This document shows positions 62,433 to 64,000 of a stretch of 64,000 nt of DNA, piece after piece; position 1 is the stretch's first letter; each line of letters starts with the position of its first letter. The translations under genes were made by a program, and so were the position numbers. Location of the stretch: assembly GCF_001653565.1 (NCBI RefSeq), contig NZ_LYPB01000070.1:27893-91892 (forward strand). Direction: 5' to 3'. Below the pieces are notes generated by a model, which saw only the letters and a list, made by a program, of their open reading frames with translations, did no database searches and had not been told where the DNA came from. This stretch comes from Paenibacillus oryzisoli (GTDB lineage: Bacteria; Bacillota; Bacilli; Paenibacillales; NBRC-103111).

Positions 62433-62807
62433 AAAACAAATTATTTTATACCAGAAGATTCAAAATCAAACGAAAGCACTACAGCTCAATTTACAATCGT
62501 AGTGCCCTCAGACCGTTTCCCTGAAACCGCAGCACATATTAAGTCAGCAGAAGATCATGGGAAATCAAATTTCTGTACAATTGATTGTAAAGGCGCAGAT
62601 GAGAACCGTAATCAATCATTGAAGGGCGTTCCAACAAAGAAGGGGTATGACAGGGATGAGTATCCTATGGCGATGTGTGCTGAAGGTGGACAAGGTGCAG
62701 ATATAGAGTATGTAACTCCTGCTGATAATCTTGGAGCAGGTTCTTTTATTGCAAATCAGTCAGAGAAATTTGAGGATGGAACGAAGGTTATGATAGTAGT
62801 GAAGTAG
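62433..62807 (+). pseudogene. Truncated NucA/NucB-like DNase
   Basis: The C-terminal three quarters of a sporulation-type secreted DNase are intact in frame: VPSDRFPETAAHIKSAEDHG, GADENRNQSLKGVPTKKGYD, RDEYPMAMCAEGGQGADIEY, DNLGAGSF. The frame runs back only to a stop at 62430, with no good start codon and no signal peptide; GTG 62502 has no ribosome site. In the catalytic CTIDRxGAD block of the family the Arg is replaced by Cys (CTIDCKGAD). An out-of-frame ATG at 62429 (MKNKLFY...) may be the original start, separated by a frameshift. Probably a dead gene. Confidence 0.75.
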
Positions 62808-62906
62808 TTATTTGAGTAGTTATATATGGAATTTTCCAAAAGGAAAGCTATCCGTAAAAGAGTTAGCTTCTTTATGTTGAATTTAATGTATAACGAGTGA
62901 AATGGG

Positions 62907-63140
62907 ATGAAAAGGAAATGGGTGAAGTTGATAACTTTGTTTGTTCTTCCAGGAGTAAAGATATTCAGTATCTTTGAAATAATTTTCTTTGCACTTTGGA
63001 TTGGTTTTGCATTGTTTGGAGCGATTACTCCATATACCTTATGGAAAATAGCACAAAGTTGGAAAGTAACTAAAGAGCCAACTCTTAGAGTCTATCATTT
63101 AAAGAGAATAAATGTAAATAATTTGAAAAAAAATAAATAA
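62907..63140 (+). CDS. Small membrane protein, unknown
   Basis: A 77-residue basic protein with one or two hydrophobic helices (LITLFVLPGVKIFSIFEIIF and FALWIGFALFGAITPYTLW) and a lysine-rich C-terminus. No family recognised. A GAAATGGGATG context precedes the start but the ribosome site is weak. It may be a real small gene of the accessory tail or a chance frame. Confidence 0.4.
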   Translation: MKRKWVKLITLFVLPGVKIFSIFEIIFFALWIGFALFGAITPYTLWKIAQSWKVTKEPTLRVYHLKRINVNNLKKNK

Positions 63141-63226
63141 TATCCTTTGAGTGAAACATAAATCATCTACTGATCTAGATATTCAATAGCTGAATATTAA
63201 ATTGCTTCATTGTAATAATCGATGGT

Positions 63227-63406
63227 ATGTCTTTAAATGAGCAGCTTCAAAATTGCATTAATGCTAACATGGAGGTTGAAGTATGGTTTGGAAGAGCAAT
63301 CGATGTTTTAAAGATTAAATTATTTGATGACGAAGTGGTTGTAGTTGAAGATGGTAAGTACCTAAGGAGTAATTGTGTGTTGAAGATTAAGTGTAAGAAA
63401 GAATAA
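63227..63406 (+). CDS. Short hypothetical protein, possibly the end of a truncated gene
   Basis: A 59-residue frame (MSLNEQLQNCINANMEVEVW...GKYLRSNCVLKIKCKKE) with a protein-like composition of alternating charged and hydrophobic residues. It is open upstream to 63194 and no ribosome site precedes ATG 63227, so it may be the 3' remnant of a longer gene. No family recognised. Confidence 0.3.
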   Translation: MSLNEQLQNCINANMEVEVWFGRAIDVLKIKLFDDEVVVVEDGKYLRSNCVLKIKCKKE

Positions 63407-63425
63407 AAAATGGTACTTAAACAAA

Positions 63426-63450
63426 AATAAAATCCAGTGTTGGATTTTAT
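63426..63450 (-). terminator. Terminator for minus-strand small peptide
   Basis: TAAAATCCA and TGGATTTTA form a near-perfect hairpin; read on the minus strand it is followed by a T-rich ATTTTTGTTT. It lies about 75 bases after the stop codon of the 31-residue peptide gene. Confidence 0.5.
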
Positions 63451-63523
63451 AATATTGCTAGTAGCAATATCATTCCTATATTCGCTAATGACTACGAAGC
63501 GTTATTTATTGTATATGTTTTCA

Positions 63524-63619
63524 CTAAAAAACATCCTTCTCAAAGAATGCTCCTAGAGATAGATATAAAATTGCGATTAGAAGAGAAAGACCTATTGCAT
63601 TCCAAATTATTAGTATCAT
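63524..63619 (-). CDS. 31-residue hydrophobic peptide with strong ribosome site
   Basis: The peptide has a single predicted membrane helix (MILIIWNAIGLSLLIAILYL) and a short charged tail (GAFFEKDVF). ATG at 63619 is 6 bases from a full AAAGGAGTG ribosome site, and a hairpin terminator for this strand lies about 75 bases downstream. The arrangement (short membrane peptide, strong translation signal, own terminator) resembles type I toxin or small membrane regulator genes, but no family was recognised. The regions 63141-63226 and 63634-64000 hold nothing I can support. Confidence 0.5.
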   Translation of the reverse strand: MILIIWNAIGLSLLIAILYLSLGAFFEKDVF

Positions 63620-64000
63620 AGAATCACTCCTTTGATTCCATGATACTATTTAAAAGTTAAAATATTATTAGTAAAGTCCTAGTAGTGTGTGAATTGATTT
63701 GAATTTGTTGAGTATCTCATGTTCAGAAGTAGAAGGTAGAAGATGAAGGTAGAAGTAAAGTAGGTATGCTCTTAAGTAGCCAAATTTTCAAATAAATGTA
63801 AAAAATACAGTTAATTCGGCCATTTCTCTTAATATTTAGTGAATAGATGGAAAATCTACAGCTATTTTGTGTGTGAGTGATTGATGAATTAGTAGCTTTT
63901 AATGGAAATTAACTGTAGGAAAGAGTCAATTTCATAATCTCAAACCCGCACCAAACCTAGCTTTTTTCACACATAAAAAGGGACTACCTCCCCAAATCTC

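Overview
The window looks like a chromosome segment of a Paenibacillus-type soil Firmicute. Signs are intermediate GC, strong AGGAGG-type ribosome sites with frequent TTG/GTG starts, a YesM-type sensor kinase beside LplB/YtcP-type sugar permeases, many AraC-type regulators with secreted or cytoplasmic glycoside hydrolases, an LtaS-family enzyme and a YeeI-type YebC protein. No rRNA, tRNA or CRISPR array was seen.

Layout. 1-6.9 kb: a sensor kinase (5' end outside the window), a sugar ABC importer (two permeases and a lipoprotein) and a deacetylase-fold protein. 6.98-7.6 kb: a decayed family-8 polysaccharide lyase (PL8) gene. 7.7-22.7 kb: a compact biosynthetic cluster. 22.86-23.2 kb: a scrambled partial copy of the importer lipoprotein and deacetylase genes. 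23.4-31.6 kb: two large secreted enzymes, GH9 and PL8, sharing a C-terminal module. 31.6-34.6 kb: MarR regulator, CBS protein and LtaS-like enzyme. 34.7-35.9 kb: four 295-bp tandem repeats grown from the tail of a nuclease-like gene. 36.6-42.4 kb: acetyltransferase, AraC regulator, GH2 and GH88. 42.5-43.5 kb: an array of about fifteen hairpins. 43.6-49.7 kb: membrane protein, AraC remnant, amidohydrolase plus Rieske protein, a putative six-hairpin glycosidase, a beta-propeller protein and an SMP-30 lactonase. 49.8-59.3 kb: AraC/GH127, LacI/GH38 and PhyH/AraC pairs. 59.6 kb: YeeI. 60.3-64 kb: an AT-rich tail with a broken integrase, a PD-(D/E)XK-like protein, a broken NucA/NucB-like nuclease and small membrane proteins.

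How genes work together. PL8 lyase, GH9 glucanase, GH88 unsaturated glucuronyl hydrolase and GH38 alpha-mannosidase, with a sugar importer, are the activities needed to dismantle xanthan (cellulose backbone with Man-GlcA-Man side chains). I infer a dispersed xanthan or similar glucuronomannan-glucan utilisation region.

The most unusual part is the 7.7-22.7 kb cluster. It has counterparts of petrobactin AsbC, AsbD, AsbE and AsbF, so it should make 3,4-dihydroxybenzoate, load it on a carrier protein and transfer it to an amine. The siderophore synthetases AsbA and AsbB are absent. In their place are amino-sugar-type genes (Gfo/Idh/MocA dehydrogenase and DegT aminotransferase), a second adenylating enzyme, two more carrier proteins, a class-II-synthetase-like amino acid:carrier-protein ligase, two further BtrH/AsbE-like papain-fold proteins, an ABC exporter, and a divergent AraC-glycosyltransferase pair. 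I infer a catechol-bearing, aminoacylated amino-sugar conjugate of undescribed structure.
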